A stretch of DNA of 64,000 bases from an uncultured Lachnospiraceae bacterium (GCA_910576535.1 CAJTKK010000002.1:1-64000), one strand, 5' to 3'; positions 51,646 to 60,700 are shown, counted from the first letter of the stretch. Made by a program: numbers and translations. Notes: generated by a model not told the origin, from the letters alone.

Positions 51646-52509
51646 ATGAAGCAGTATTTCCGGTATTTCCGGTGGTTATTTGTATTAACGGGCATTATGG
51701 CTTTCTGTTATGGAGGGCTTTGTCTTCTGCATAGTATGAGGACGGCGCCGGAAAGAACCAATAAAGAAGGGCTGACAAAAGAAAGGGTTTTTGATTACGG
51801 GAATGTGCTTTCAGATGAAGAAGAAGAGGAATTAACCAGCCTGATTGCCAAAAGGGAGAAACAGACGGGCTGCGATATCGTACTTGTTACTTTGAATGAA
51901 TCTTTGAAAGAGTATGCCAGGGAAAAGGAGGCATATGTGCCGTATCAAGAATTTGTCCGGGTTTATGCAGAGGAATTCTATGATTCCCACGCATTTGGCT
52001 ATGACAAACCGATAGGGGACGGGGTTCTTCTGGTGGATAACTGGTTCAGGGAAGATGACGGGAAGATTTACACGTGGCTGACTGCCGTTGGGAAAGCGGA
52101 GGATAAATATACGAGTGCGCGTACGGATCATTTGCTGGATGAAGTGTACCGTTACATAGAAAAAGATCCGTATCTGGCATACAAAGCTTATATTAACGGT
52201 TTTTATCACGATATGACGGGCGGCGGGTTATTTACGTTTTCTTTGCCTGATTGGCTTCCGGCGGCGGCAGCGTTTCTTTCTATGGTCAGTTTCATTGTTC
52301 TTCACTGGGGAGGTAAAAAGGGGGAGAAAACAGTTATTCCTTCTACCTATATCACTGGCAGCCCACGGATTTATAAAAAAGAAGATGTATTTATAAATAA
52401 AATTGTAACAAGAAGGCATATTCAAAGGAGCGGGAGCGGCGGAAGCGGAAGCGGCGGCGGAGGCAGAAGCCATGGGGGGCATCACGGAGGCGGCGGACAT
52501 AGCAGATAA
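51646..52509 (+). CDS. TPM-domain membrane protein with Gly/Ser/His tail
   Basis: The 287-residue protein has an N-terminal membrane anchor (about 8-28), a TPM domain (about 40-190; VFDYGNVLSDEEEEELTSLI and TGCDIVLVTLNESL), a second helix (about 200-220) and a low-complexity C terminus rich in Gly, Ser and His. TPM proteins include phosphatases and repair factors of thylakoids and YgcG-like envelope proteins; the role here is unknown. The tail (GGGGRSHGGHHGGGGHS) could bind metal. It is coupled to the zinc-ribbon gene. Confidence 0.82.
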   Translation: MKQYFRYFRWLFVLTGIMAFCYGGLCLLHSMRTAPERTNKEGLTKERVFDYGNVLSDEEEEELTSLIAKREKQTGCDIVLVTLNESLKEYAREKEAYVPYQEFVRVYAEEFYDSHAFGYDKPIGDGVLLVDNWFREDDGKIYTWLTAVGKAEDKYTSARTDHLLDEVYRYIEKDPYLAYKAYINGFYHDMTGGGLFTFSLPDWLPAAAAFLSMVSFIVLHWGGKKGEKTVIPSTYITGSPRIYKKEDVFINKIVTRRHIQRSGSGGSGSGGGGRSHGGHHGGGGHSR

Positions 52510-52546
52510 GCCGTATCAAGCGGAAACCATGTTCTCTGGATGATAA

Positions 52547-52583
52547 AAAGCGGAAACAACAGATCATCTGTTGTTTCCGCTTT
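52547..52583. terminator. Bidirectional terminator between convergent genes
   Basis: AAAGCGGAAACAACAGAT at 52547-52564 pairs perfectly with 52566-52583 over 18 bp. A-rich and T-rich ends on either side allow function on both strands, ending both the TPM unit and the lipoprotein gene. Confidence 0.85.
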
Positions 52584-52619
52584 ATTTGCTTATAGTTGAC
52601 GCGCGCTTTGGTATCTGAA

Positions 52620-53684
52620 TTATTCGACAAAAACAGTATTGTATCTGTCAATGCATTTGCCCAAGGTTTCGGAAAAATGCCCGATGGAGCCAAGAGGCGC
52701 GCCGGAAGCGCTTAAATCAAGGGGCTGGCCGCTTTCTACCTGCTTGATCATCCATTCGAGGGCTTGAATCAGGGAATCCAAAAGGCCGTCGAAAGGGCGG
52801 GAGTTGCTCAAAGATTCCTTGATGAGCTGGCTGTTATCTGCAGTGGCAGCGTCAAAATCGCTGACAACGGTTATCAGTTCATCATGTAAAATACGGATTT
52901 GCGTAAGGTCAAGATCCGTAATTGTCTCATCGCTAATCCCTTGCTCATAAATGTCATCTAATATCTGCTTCCCGATAGAAATGCTGCGGCTGGCATTATA
53001 TGCAATCAGCAGCCCGTCTTCCTTCATCTGTTCTTCTTCTTGGGCAGTTCTGGCATCGCCCATTTCAGAAACAGCATCTATGTACTCATAGCCAAGGGGC
53101 GCAAATGTATCAGCGGCAGCATAAATGATTGCGTGGAAGTCTTTTGCTTTCTGATATTGGTTATCGGCATAATCATTGCAACTGCTGATTTCTAAGAAAG
53201 TATCCATCAGGCTCCGCAAAGGTTCTGCCATTTCCTTTACTAAGTCATCCAGTTCCCCATAGTCCGGTTCCATGTCGGCAAGAAGAAGACAGTCGTCAAT
53301 AATATCACTGTTTTTTCCATAGACCCGGAAGCCATAGGTAAGGCCAGTATCCGGCAGCAGGGAAAATTCTGAGGAATAATCGACGACAGTATAATAATAG
53401 CCTATAGAATCGAGAATATCCACAATATCGTTGTTTAAGTCCACATAGTAGTTAAATTTGACCAAATCCATTTCTTCCGGGGAGAGCGTGGTATCTTCCT
53501 CTTCGTTGGATCCGGGTGTGTCATGATTGGCAGGTTCTTCCGCCGCTTCTTCTGCAGGGGCTTTTACGCTTTCCCTTACAGGCTTCTGGAAAGATGGGTC
53601 ATTGCCTCCTTGCGTCCCGCAACCGGCCAGCATGAGTGCGCAAAACAGGATGGCGGCAGCGGTTCCGTATTTAATTTTCTCCAT
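52620..53684 (-). CDS. Putative lipoprotein of unknown function
   Basis: The 354-residue protein starts MEKIKYGTAAAILFC and has the lipobox LMLAGC, so it should be lipid-anchored outside. An acidic, Ala/Pro/Glu-rich linker (about 30-70) leads to a mostly helical acidic body (about 75-350) with no motif I know. The start decision matters: the ATG at 53696 is within the leader element (ATGAGG). The inner ATG at 53684 lies seven bases after that GAGGGAT, which then serves as ribosome binding site, and gives a proper signal peptide. Confidence 0.75.
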   Translation of the reverse strand: MEKIKYGTAAAILFCALMLAGCGTQGGNDPSFQKPVRESVKAPAEEAAEEPANHDTPGSNEEEDTTLSPEEMDLVKFNYYVDLNNDIVDILDSIGYYYTVVDYSSEFSLLPDTGLTYGFRVYGKNSDIIDDCLLLADMEPDYGELDDLVKEMAEPLRSLMDTFLEISSCNDYADNQYQKAKDFHAIIYAAADTFAPLGYEYIDAVSEMGDARTAQEEEQMKEDGLLIAYNASRSISIGKQILDDIYEQGISDETITDLDLTQIRILHDELITVVSDFDAATADNSQLIKESLSNSRPFDGLLDSLIQALEWMIKQVESGQPLDLSASGAPLGSIGHFSETLGKCIDRYNTVFVE

Positions 53685-53690
53685 ATTATC

Positions 53691-53764
53691 CCTCATTTCT
53701 GCGCGGCTTTACTGCACAAAGCCAACTTGGCTTTTTAGTTTGTGGATGCCGCGCAGACACAAAC
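53691..53764 (-). ncRNA. Dispersed leader element, copy C (canonical)
   Basis: This is a 74-base copy on the minus strand, just upstream of the lipoprotein gene. P1 is GTTTGTG (53764-53758) with CACAAAC (53744-53738). P2 is CTGCGCGGC (53756-53748) with GCCGCGCAG (53707-53699). P3 is AAAGCCAA with TTGGCTTT in between. The ATGAGG end includes the ribosome binding site. Compared with copy B, P2 keeps pairing through a compensatory change, and P3 is longer by two pairs. Confidence 0.75.
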
Positions 53765-53830
53765 TTTTGGATTGAAAAACAATCTATATTTTCAGTTTTT
53801 TCCTTAAACAGTTCTTTCTATTGTCCAGGG

Positions 53831-53862
53831 AAAGAAAAAGCCCCCATAGCAGTATGGAGGCT
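53831..53862 (-). terminator. Terminator of rpsT
   Basis: On the minus strand AGCCTCCATA pairs with TATGGGGGCT (one T-G pair) around a CTGC loop, followed by a U-rich tract (53833-53839 complement). Confidence 0.85.
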
Positions 53863-53892
53863 CTTAAAGTTTTAAGCTCTATATTTGTGCAT

Positions 53893-54156
53893 TTAAGCCA
53901 TCTTATTTACAGCTTGAGCAAGACGGGAAATTTTTCTGGAAGCAGTATTCTTATGATATACGCCTTTTGTTTCAGCTTTGTCAATAATTGAAGTAGCTGC
54001 TGTCAAAGCAGCGCTTGCTGCCGGTTTATCATTTGCTTCAATCGCAGCTCTCACTTTTTTCACTGCCGTCTTTACGCTCGACCTGATCGCTTTGTTTCTT
54101 TCTGCTTTGGTTCTGTTTACCAAAATTCTTTTTTTTGCAGATTTGATGTTAGCCAA
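53893..54156 (-). CDS. rpsT: 30S ribosomal protein S20
   Basis: The 87-residue basic protein matches S20, which binds 16S rRNA early in 30S assembly (MANIKSAKKRILVN, TKAERNKAIRSSVKTAVKKV). I place the start at TTG 54156, eight bases after the strong AGGAGG; the GTG three codons earlier would be too close to that site. A TTG start is also used by E. coli rpsT, where it supports autoregulation. The gene is divergent from gpr, the usual order in Firmicutes. Confidence 0.96.
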   Translation of the reverse strand: MANIKSAKKRILVNRTKAERNKAIRSSVKTAVKKVRAAIEANDKPAASAALTAATSIIDKAETKGVYHKNTASRKISRLAQAVNKMA

Positions 54157-54249
54157 GACCCACACCTCCTATTGTGATTAATCCATCTTTTTTCGGGAAT
54201 GTTTCATTAAATGCGGACACGGACGTTTTAATGTAAACATACGCATATT

Positions 54250-54278
54250 ATTGTAGAGTAAGACTTTCCTTATGTCAA
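54250..54278 (-). promoter_or_regulatory. Promoter of rpsT
   Basis: On the minus strand TTGACA (54273-54278), a 17-base spacer and TACAAT (54250-54255). The leader to the TTG is about 85 bases. Confidence 0.85.
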
Positions 54279-54386
54279 TACATATTTTGTTTATTTTTGC
54301 GAAAAATATGGCTTAAGAAAGTTTTTTGAGGCAATCATTTTTTTGCCTGCATAGATTAAACAAAGAAAAGGTTTGGGAGCGGACAG

Positions 54387-55253
54387 ATGAGTTGTTTTCA
54401 GGTAAGAACAGACTTAGCCTTAGAGGCAAGAGAAAGCATTAAGGAATCGGAAGACGGGATCCGGGGAGTCAGGGTAGAAGAAACTTATGACGAGAAGAAT
54501 GAAATTAAGGTAACGAAAGTGGTTATAGAAACGAAAAACGGCGCAAAAGCTATGGGAAAACCTATGGGGAAGTATGTGACGTTAGAAGCGCCAGGTATGG
54601 TGGAGCAGGAGGAAGACTATCATCAGGAAATTTCTTCAGAGCTGGCAAAACAGTTGAAAGATATTATACCGGATATACAAAAAGAACAGTCGATATTAAT
54701 TGTCGGGCTGGGAAACCGGGATGTAACGGCGGACGCGCTAGGACCCAATGTGGCGGATAACTTATTCATTACACGGCATGTAGTAAAGGAATATGGAAAA
54801 GCAGCATATAATAAGCCGCGGATGCATATGGTAAGCAGCATTGTCCCTGGGGTGATGGCTAAGACAGGGATGGAGAGCGCAGAAATTATAAAGGGGGTTG
54901 TGGAGCAGACAAAACCGGATGCGGTAATTGTAATAGATGCGCTGGCAGCCCGGTCTACAAAACGTTTGAACCGGACAGTGCAGATTACGAATACTGGAAT
55001 TCACCCCGGGTCAGGGGTGGGAAACCACAGGGATGCACTGACAATGGAGAGCCTGAAGGTGCCGGTAATCGCTATTGGAGTCCCCACGGTGGTAGATGCG
55101 GCCACTATTGTAAATGATGCTTTGGCGGATAAAGCGCCTGCCAACCTGACAGAATTAAATAATATGTATGTGACCAGTAAAGATGTGGATTACCAGGTAA
55201 AACAAATCAGCCATATTATATGTGATGCTATTAACGAAGCGTTGGAATTATAA
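54387..55253 (+). CDS. gpr: Germination protease GPR
   Basis: The 288-residue aspartic-like protease degrades small acid-soluble proteins when spores germinate. The family segments IVGLGNRDVTADALGPNVAD and VIDALAARSTKRLNRTVQITN (shortened: ALAARSTKRLNRT), plus GIHPGSGVGNHR, are clear. It is made as a zymogen; the N-terminal FQVRTDLALEA region contains the usual propeptide boundary. In relatives a forespore sigma factor drives it, but I could not identify such a promoter. It begins the gpr-spoIIP-lepA-hemW block. Confidence 0.97.
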   Translation: MSCFQVRTDLALEARESIKESEDGIRGVRVEETYDEKNEIKVTKVVIETKNGAKAMGKPMGKYVTLEAPGMVEQEEDYHQEISSELAKQLKDIIPDIQKEQSILIVGLGNRDVTADALGPNVADNLFITRHVVKEYGKAAYNKPRMHMVSSIVPGVMAKTGMESAEIIKGVVEQTKPDAVIVIDALAARSTKRLNRTVQITNTGIHPGSGVGNHRDALTMESLKVPVIAIGVPTVVDAATIVNDALADKAPANLTELNNMYVTSKDVDYQVKQISHIICDAINEALEL

Positions 55254-55315
55254 AATCTTTTCCGGCATATAATTGCCTAGTACAGTGTGTCTGTACAGGC
55301 AAAGAGGTGATGGGG

Positions 55316-56719
55316 TTGTATTCCGGGAAAAGAGACAAAAAAGCAAAAATAAAACGTAAAATAATTGCCGGCTGTATGGCAGCTCTTGTAGGGATGGCGG
55401 TTTTGTGCGCGATAGCCCCGGCATTTTCCACCCAGGACAGATCAGGGGGAAACCATTTCCGGGGAAAAGCGGCCATTTGGATACAAGGGCAGATGAACCG
55501 GATGTATCTGCCTGTTTTCGCCTTTCTGGAAGAAGAGACAGGCATACATAAAAGCCCTCTGGAATGGCTGGAAGGAATCTTGCTCAACCAGGCGCTTGTT
55601 TATCAATACAGCGAAGAACAGGCCGGGATGCAGGTCAGTATAGAAGATGAAGATACTTATGATTTGCTGATACGTCAGGAAGGGACGGATGAAGAACGTA
55701 AAGGCGTGGAAGACGGCTCCCTGGAATACGGGGAAGATGCTCTTCATATTGACAGGGATCTGGAAAAGGCGATGATGGAGGAAAATAATTCTTATAACGA
55801 AAACCAGGAGGAAGAGGAAGAAAAGGAAGAAGAGGAAGAAGTGCAAGTGCAGGAAGATGAGAAAGAAAAAAACGGGGAGGAAATGGAATTTCAAAAAGCA
55901 GGGAAGAAGAGCTATGAATATGATTGGGGGAGTATTAGGGAATATGAAGATATCGTATCCGCTTTTTATGCAATTGACAGCACGACTTCCATTACAGACG
56001 ATCAGTTGAATCTTGAAAATTTGCTGGGGAAAGACATGAAAATAGAGGGAGATACGGAAAAACCCCAGATATTGATCTATCATACGCATTCCCAGGAGGC
56101 ATTTGCCGATTCTGTGGAAGGGGATATTTCCACGACTATTGTAGGGGCAGGAGACCGGCTTGCCCGGATCTTAACGGAAAAATATGGTTTTAGCGTGCTT
56201 CATCATACGGGGCAGTATGATGTGGAGGCAAGGGACTATGCGTATTCCAATGCGCTTCCGGCGATCGAGCAGGTGTTGGCGGAGAACCCGTCCATAGAAG
56301 TAGTGATTGATTTGCACCGGGATGCGGTGGCGGAAGGGCGCAAGCTGATGGTAAATCTGCAAGGCAGGCCAACGGCACAGTTTATGTTTTTTAACGGATT
56401 AAGCAGAACGAGGTCAAAGGGGGATATTTCTTATCTGGAGAATCCGTACATAAATGACAATCTGGCATTTTCTTTTCAGGCACAGGTTGCCTGTAATGAA
56501 TATTATCCAGGGTTGGCGAGGAGGATTTACCTGAAGGCTTACCGTTATAATATGCATCTGAAAGCAAAATGTATGCTGATAGAACTAGGGGCGCAGACCA
56601 ACACAGTAGAAGAAATTATGAATGCCTGCGAACCTTTGGCGCATGTGCTTGCGAAAGTGCTTTATGGGGAAACTGGCGCACAGGCGAGGGAGGCGGCCGG
56701 GGTGGAGATAGAGCAGTAA
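55316..56719 (+). CDS. spoIIP: Stage II sporulation protein P
   Basis: The protein (467 residues from TTG 55316) is a membrane-anchored amidase/endopeptidase that, with SpoIID, thins the septal peptidoglycan during engulfment. A membrane helix at about 15-35 is followed by an extracytoplasmic region with a Glu-rich spacer (about 160-185), then the catalytic domain with IYHTHSQEAF and VIDLHRDAV, the zinc-ligand motifs. The strong AAAGAGGTGAT site overlaps the GTG 55307 and ATG 55310 candidates. TTG 55316 has correct spacing and is my choice, with moderate certainty. Confidence 0.93.
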   Translation: MYSGKRDKKAKIKRKIIAGCMAALVGMAVLCAIAPAFSTQDRSGGNHFRGKAAIWIQGQMNRMYLPVFAFLEEETGIHKSPLEWLEGILLNQALVYQYSEEQAGMQVSIEDEDTYDLLIRQEGTDEERKGVEDGSLEYGEDALHIDRDLEKAMMEENNSYNENQEEEEEKEEEEEVQVQEDEKEKNGEEMEFQKAGKKSYEYDWGSIREYEDIVSAFYAIDSTTSITDDQLNLENLLGKDMKIEGDTEKPQILIYHTHSQEAFADSVEGDISTTIVGAGDRLARILTEKYGFSVLHHTGQYDVEARDYAYSNALPAIEQVLAENPSIEVVIDLHRDAVAEGRKLMVNLQGRPTAQFMFFNGLSRTRSKGDISYLENPYINDNLAFSFQAQVACNEYYPGLARRIYLKAYRYNMHLKAKCMLIELGAQTNTVEEIMNACEPLAHVLAKVLYGETGAQAREAAGVEIEQ

Positions 56720-56748
56720 ACGGGAACCGGTGGCGCTAAAACAGAGAA

Positions 56749-56778
56749 TGGACAATGATGGCAGATATGTGATATACT
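56749..56778 (+). promoter_or_regulatory. Candidate promoter of lepA-hemW
   Basis: TGGACA at 56749-56754, 18 bases, TATACT at 56773-56778, followed by a small ACTCC/GGAGT hairpin ahead of the lepA ribosome binding site. Confidence 0.5.
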
Positions 56779-56839
56779 TACTCCGATTAAAAGGAGTGTT
56801 CAGCGTGCGTGAACCGGGAAGAAACGACGGAGGAAGCAA

Positions 56840-58654
56840 ATGTCAGGTATAGATCAGAGTAAAATCAGGAATTTTTGCATTGTTGCCCATATTGATCACG
56901 GGAAATCCACATTGGCAGACCGGATTATAGAAAAAACAGGGCTTTTGACAAGCAGGGAGATGCAGTCCCAGGTGCTTGACAATATGGATTTGGAAAGGGA
57001 GCGGGGGATCACAATTAAGGCTCAGACTGTCCGCATTATTTATCAGGCAAAAGACGGGGAGGAATATATTTTTAATTTAATTGATACGCCTGGGCATGTG
57101 GATTTTAATTACGAAGTGAGCCGGAGCCTGGCAGCCTGCGACGGGGCGATTTTAGTGGTAGATGCCGCCCAAGGGATCGAGGCGCAGACCCTTGCGAATG
57201 TGTATCTTGCTTTGGATCATGATTTGGATGTATTTCCGGTAATCAATAAAATTGATTTACCTAGCGCACAGCCTCAATGGGTGAAAGATGAGATTGAAGA
57301 CATTATTGGGCTGGAGGCGCAGGATGCGCCGATGATTTCCGCGAAAAACGGGATTGGGATAGAAGAGGTATTAGAAGCGGTAGTAGCAAAAGTGCCTGCC
57401 CCGTCCGGCAGTCCGGACAACCCTTTACAAGCTTTGATTTTTGATTCGCTGTATGATTCTTATAAAGGGGTTATCGTTTTTTGCCGCATTAAGGAAGGGA
57501 AAGTGAGGAAGGGAACGGAAATCCTGATGATGGCTACGGGGGCAAAAGCCGAGGTGGTGGAAGTAGGTTATTTCGGGCCGGGGCAGTTTATCCCCTGTGA
57601 AGAATTGTCGGCGGGCATGGTAGGATATATTACGGCATCTATTAAAAATGTGAAGGATACGGCAGTGGGCGATACGGTGACAGACGCCCGGAATCCTTGC
57701 GCAGAACCTTTGCCGGGCTATAAGAAAGTGAATTCCATGGTATTTTGCGGGATGTACCCGGCAGATGGGGCGAAGTACCCGGATCTGAGGGATGCCCTTG
57801 AGAAGCTGCAATTGAATGATGCTGCCTTGCAGTACGAACCGGAGACATCGGTGGCGCTTGGATTTGGTTTCCGGTGTGGTTTTTTAGGGCTGCTGCATCT
57901 GGAAATTATTCAGGAACGGTTAGAAAGGGAATATAATCTGGATTTGGTAACGACAGCCCCTGGGGTTATTTATAAAGTGCATAAAAATAACGGGGAAATA
58001 GTGGAACTGACAAATCCTACGAATCTGCCGGATCCTTCAGAAATTGATTTTATGGAAGAGCCTGTGGTCAGTGCAGAAATTATGGTGACCACGGAATTCA
58101 TAGGACCGATTATGGAGCTTTGCCAGGAACGGAGAGGGCGTTATCTGGGGATGGAATATATTGAGGAAACAAGGGCTTTATTAAAATATGAGCTTCCTCT
58201 GAATGAGATAATTTATGACTTTTTTGATGCATTAAAATCGCGTTCCAGAGGATATGCTTCCTTTGATTATGATTTGAAGGGATATGAAGAGTCTAAGCTG
58301 GTGAAGCTGGATATTTTGATTAACCGCGAAGAAGTGGATGCATTGTCCTTTATCGTACATGCGGACAGCGCTTACGACAGAGGCCGTAAGATGTGCGAAA
58401 AACTGAAGGATGAAATTCCGAGGCACTTGTTTGAAATTCCGGTGCAAGCGGCAGTAGGGGGGAAAATTATTGCCAGGGAGACAGTAAAAGCAATGCGCAA
58501 AGATGTGCTGGCTAAATGTTACGGCGGCGATATTACGCGGAAGAAAAAACTTTTGGAGAAACAAAAAGAGGGAAAGAAGCGGATGCGGCAGATCGGGAAT
58601 GTGGAGATTCCGCAGAAAGCCTTTATGAGTGTGCTGAAGCTGGATGATAAATAG
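56840..58654 (+). CDS. lepA: Elongation factor 4 (LepA)
   Basis: The 604-residue translational GTPase is associated with ribosome back-translocation or 30S biogenesis. GTPase motifs are AHIDHGKST, RERGITIK, DTPGHVDF and NKIDLPSA. The LepA-specific C-terminal domain is marked by GGKIIARETVKAMRKDVLAK (shortened: ARETVKAMRKDV), CYGGDITRKKKLLEKQK and GNVEIPQKAFMSVL. The length is standard. ATG 56840 follows CGGAGGAAG. Confidence 0.98.
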   Translation: MSGIDQSKIRNFCIVAHIDHGKSTLADRIIEKTGLLTSREMQSQVLDNMDLERERGITIKAQTVRIIYQAKDGEEYIFNLIDTPGHVDFNYEVSRSLAACDGAILVVDAAQGIEAQTLANVYLALDHDLDVFPVINKIDLPSAQPQWVKDEIEDIIGLEAQDAPMISAKNGIGIEEVLEAVVAKVPAPSGSPDNPLQALIFDSLYDSYKGVIVFCRIKEGKVRKGTEILMMATGAKAEVVEVGYFGPGQFIPCEELSAGMVGYITASIKNVKDTAVGDTVTDARNPCAEPLPGYKKVNSMVFCGMYPADGAKYPDLRDALEKLQLNDAALQYEPETSVALGFGFRCGFLGLLHLEIIQERLEREYNLDLVTTAPGVIYKVHKNNGEIVELTNPTNLPDPSEIDFMEEPVVSAEIMVTTEFIGPIMELCQERRGRYLGMEYIEETRALLKYELPLNEIIYDFFDALKSRSRGYASFDYDLKGYEESKLVKLDILINREEVDALSFIVHADSAYDRGRKMCEKLKDEIPRHLFEIPVQAAVGGKIIARETVKAMRKDVLAKCYGGDITRKKKLLEKQKEGKKRMRQIGNVEIPQKAFMSVLKLDDK

Positions 58655-58670
58655 GGAAGGATTGGGTGCA

Positions 58671-59831
58671 GTGCGGGAGATAGGGATATATGTGCATGTT
58701 CCGTTTTGCGTAAAAAAGTGTCTGTATTGTGATTTTTTATCTTTTCCGGCAGGGGAAGAAGAACGGGAGCGGTATTTAAAAGCTCTGCTGAGAGAAATAG
58801 AAGCCGGGGCTGTCCGGTATAGGGATTATCTGGTAGACAGTGTGTTTTTTGGGGGAGGGACGCCTACGGTATTGACAGGGGAACAGCTTGGCAGGCTTAT
58901 GGCACGGTTAAAAGCTGGATTTGTTATGAAAAAGGATGCGGAAATTACTTTGGAAGCAAATCCGGGAACCGTAGATGAAAAAAAACTGCAGGATTGTGCA
59001 GAAGCAGGGTTTAACCGGATCAGCATCGGGGCGCAGTCGCTGCAGGAGGAAGAGCTTGCAATGCTTGGAAGAGTACATTCCCCGGAGGATTTTTTTCAGG
59101 CTTACCGCTGGGCGAGGGAGGCCGGGTTCCGAAACGTGAATGTGGACATAATGGCAGCCCTGCCTGGGCAAAAAATTCCGGAATACCTGGACGGGCTAGA
59201 ACGGGTGGCGGATTTGGAGCCGGAGCATATATCCGCATATAGCCTGATGATAGAAGAAGGCACCCCATTTTATGAATGGTATGGGGATGGCGCAAAACAT
59301 CAGGAAGGAATGGCGGCGCTGCCTCCAGAAGACGAAGAGAGGCTGATGTATGAGAAGACCGGTGAAATTTTGGGGCAAAGAGGATATAACCGGTATGAAA
59401 TATCCAATTACGCGAAGGAAGGATATGAGTGCAGGCACAATATAGGATATTGGAAACGCCGTGACTACGCAGGGTTTGGGCTGGGAGCCGCTTCCCTGAC
59501 AGAGAATGTACGGTGGAAAAACAGCCGGCGTATGGCAGATTATCTGCATTTTATGGAAGGATTCCAGGAACCGGAAGCAGTAAAAGAGGATATGCATCCT
59601 TTAAGCGTAAGGGAACAGATGGAGGAATTTATGTTTTTAGGGCTTCGTTTGACGCAAGGGGTTGCAAAGGAAGAGTTTTATAAAACTTTTGGGGTAAAAA
59701 TGGAAGAGATATATGGAGAAACCATTCAAAAATTATGCAAGCAGGCGCTGCTGGCAGCAGGGGAGAGAATAAAGCTGACTCCTTATGGAAGGGATATCAG
59801 TAATTATGTGATGGCTGAATTTTTATTTTGA
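58671..59831 (+). CDS. hemW: Heme chaperone HemW (radical SAM)
   Basis: The protein (387 residues from GTG 58671) has the radical SAM motif CVKKCLYCDF near its N terminus, FFGGGTPT and a HemN-like C-terminal part. HemW is regarded as a heme-delivery protein rather than a coproporphyrinogen oxidase. The additional Cys of true HemN is not apparent. Candidate starts TTG 58662 and GTG 58671 are both in frame; spacing to the AAGGA favours GTG. It lies 16 bases after lepA, the standard order. No heme genes are in the window. Confidence 0.93.
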   Translation: MREIGIYVHVPFCVKKCLYCDFLSFPAGEEERERYLKALLREIEAGAVRYRDYLVDSVFFGGGTPTVLTGEQLGRLMARLKAGFVMKKDAEITLEANPGTVDEKKLQDCAEAGFNRISIGAQSLQEEELAMLGRVHSPEDFFQAYRWAREAGFRNVNVDIMAALPGQKIPEYLDGLERVADLEPEHISAYSLMIEEGTPFYEWYGDGAKHQEGMAALPPEDEERLMYEKTGEILGQRGYNRYEISNYAKEGYECRHNIGYWKRRDYAGFGLGAASLTENVRWKNSRRMADYLHFMEGFQEPEAVKEDMHPLSVREQMEEFMFLGLRLTQGVAKEEFYKTFGVKMEEIYGETIQKLCKQALLAAGERIKLTPYGRDISNYVMAEFLF

Positions 59832-59865
59832 CGGGAAATCCTTCTTTCCGGAAGAAGGTCGTGCA

Positions 59866-59915
59866 ATCAGTGGTTTTGCTTGCCGGAATGTAAGCAAGGG
59901 ATTGGGGTTTTCTTA
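59866..59915 (+). terminator. Possible terminator after hemW
   Basis: CAATC with GATTG encloses CTTGC with GCAAG in a nested, imperfect hairpin, followed by GGGGTTTTCTT. Moderate support only. The 235-base gap between hemW and sigK is otherwise A/T-rich and carries the promoter at 59944-59972. Confidence 0.4.
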
Positions 59916-59943
59916 TATTTAATAAAAAAATACCCCAAAAATA

Positions 59944-59972
59944 TTGCTATTTTTCCCATATTTTTGTATAAT
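59944..59972 (+). promoter_or_regulatory. Candidate promoter upstream of the sigK-type gene
   Basis: TTGCTA at 59944-59949, 17 bases, TATAAT at 59967-59972. In sporulators this gene is normally read by SigE polymerase; the A/T-rich stretch also contains a CATATT that could be part of such a promoter. I cannot decide between the two. Confidence 0.45.
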
Positions 59973-60067
59973 ATATATAAATTTAAAAATATAATTCCTG
60001 AATTGGGAAAGGCACTAGAAAGGCGGTAAAGTCATAGAATATAATAAATTGACTTTGGGGGCGCCTT

Positions 60068-60700
60068 TTGAAAACTTTTCAGAAACCTTTAACCGCGGAA
60101 GAAGAAGCCCATTATATTCAGATGCTGCAAAAAGGGGGCAGTGAAAAAGCCAAGGAAGCGAGGGAGATTCTTATTGAGCGCAACTTACGCCTGGTTGCCC
60201 ACATTGCCAAGAAGTATCAGAACGTGGATGAGGAAATGGAAGACCTGATATCCATTGGAACGATAGGGCTGATAAAAGCGGTTTCTTCTTTTGATTCCAG
60301 CAAAGGAAAGCTTAGCACTTACGCGTCCAGGTGCATTGACAATGAATTGTTGATGTTGCTGCGTTCCAAGAAGAAAACTTCAAAAGAAGTCTCTTTATAT
60401 GAACCAATAGGAACCGACAAAGAAGGGAATGAGATTAATCTGCTGGATATTATAGAATCTGAGCAGATTGACGTAATAGACAGGATGGAATTGTCCGTAA
60501 ACTTAAGAAAACTTGGACAGATATTGCAGAACCTGGAGGAAAGGGAGAAGGAAATTATTTTTTTGCGGTATGGGCTGATTACAGGAAAAGAAGTGACACA
60601 AAGGGAAATAGGGGAAAGGCTTGGGATATCCCGGAGTTATGTATCACGGATAGAGAAAAGGGCTTTGATAAAATTAAGAAAAGGGTTTGAAAAAGAGTAA
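60068..60700 (+). CDS. sigK: Sporulation sigma factor of the SigK type, without pro-sequence
   Basis: The 210-residue protein matches SigK from its conserved region on: PLTAEEEAHYIQMLQKG, NLRLVAHIAKKYQN, DLISIGTIGLIKAV, RCIDNELLMLLRSKKKT, DKEGNEINLLDI, and GISRSYVSRIEKRALIKL in region 4. SigK runs late mother-cell genes. The gene is uninterrupted (no skin element). TTG 60068 follows GGGGG; an in-frame stop near 60017 leaves no room for the hydrophobic pro-sequence of Bacillus SigK, as in C. difficile. Some SigE-like or other sporulation sigma factors share these motifs, but SigK fits best. Confidence 0.88.
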   Translation: MKTFQKPLTAEEEAHYIQMLQKGGSEKAKEAREILIERNLRLVAHIAKKYQNVDEEMEDLISIGTIGLIKAVSSFDSSKGKLSTYASRCIDNELLMLLRSKKKTSKEVSLYEPIGTDKEGNEINLLDIIESEQIDVIDRMELSVNLRKLGQILQNLEEREKEIIFLRYGLITGKEVTQREIGERLGISRSYVSRIEKRALIKLRKGFEKE

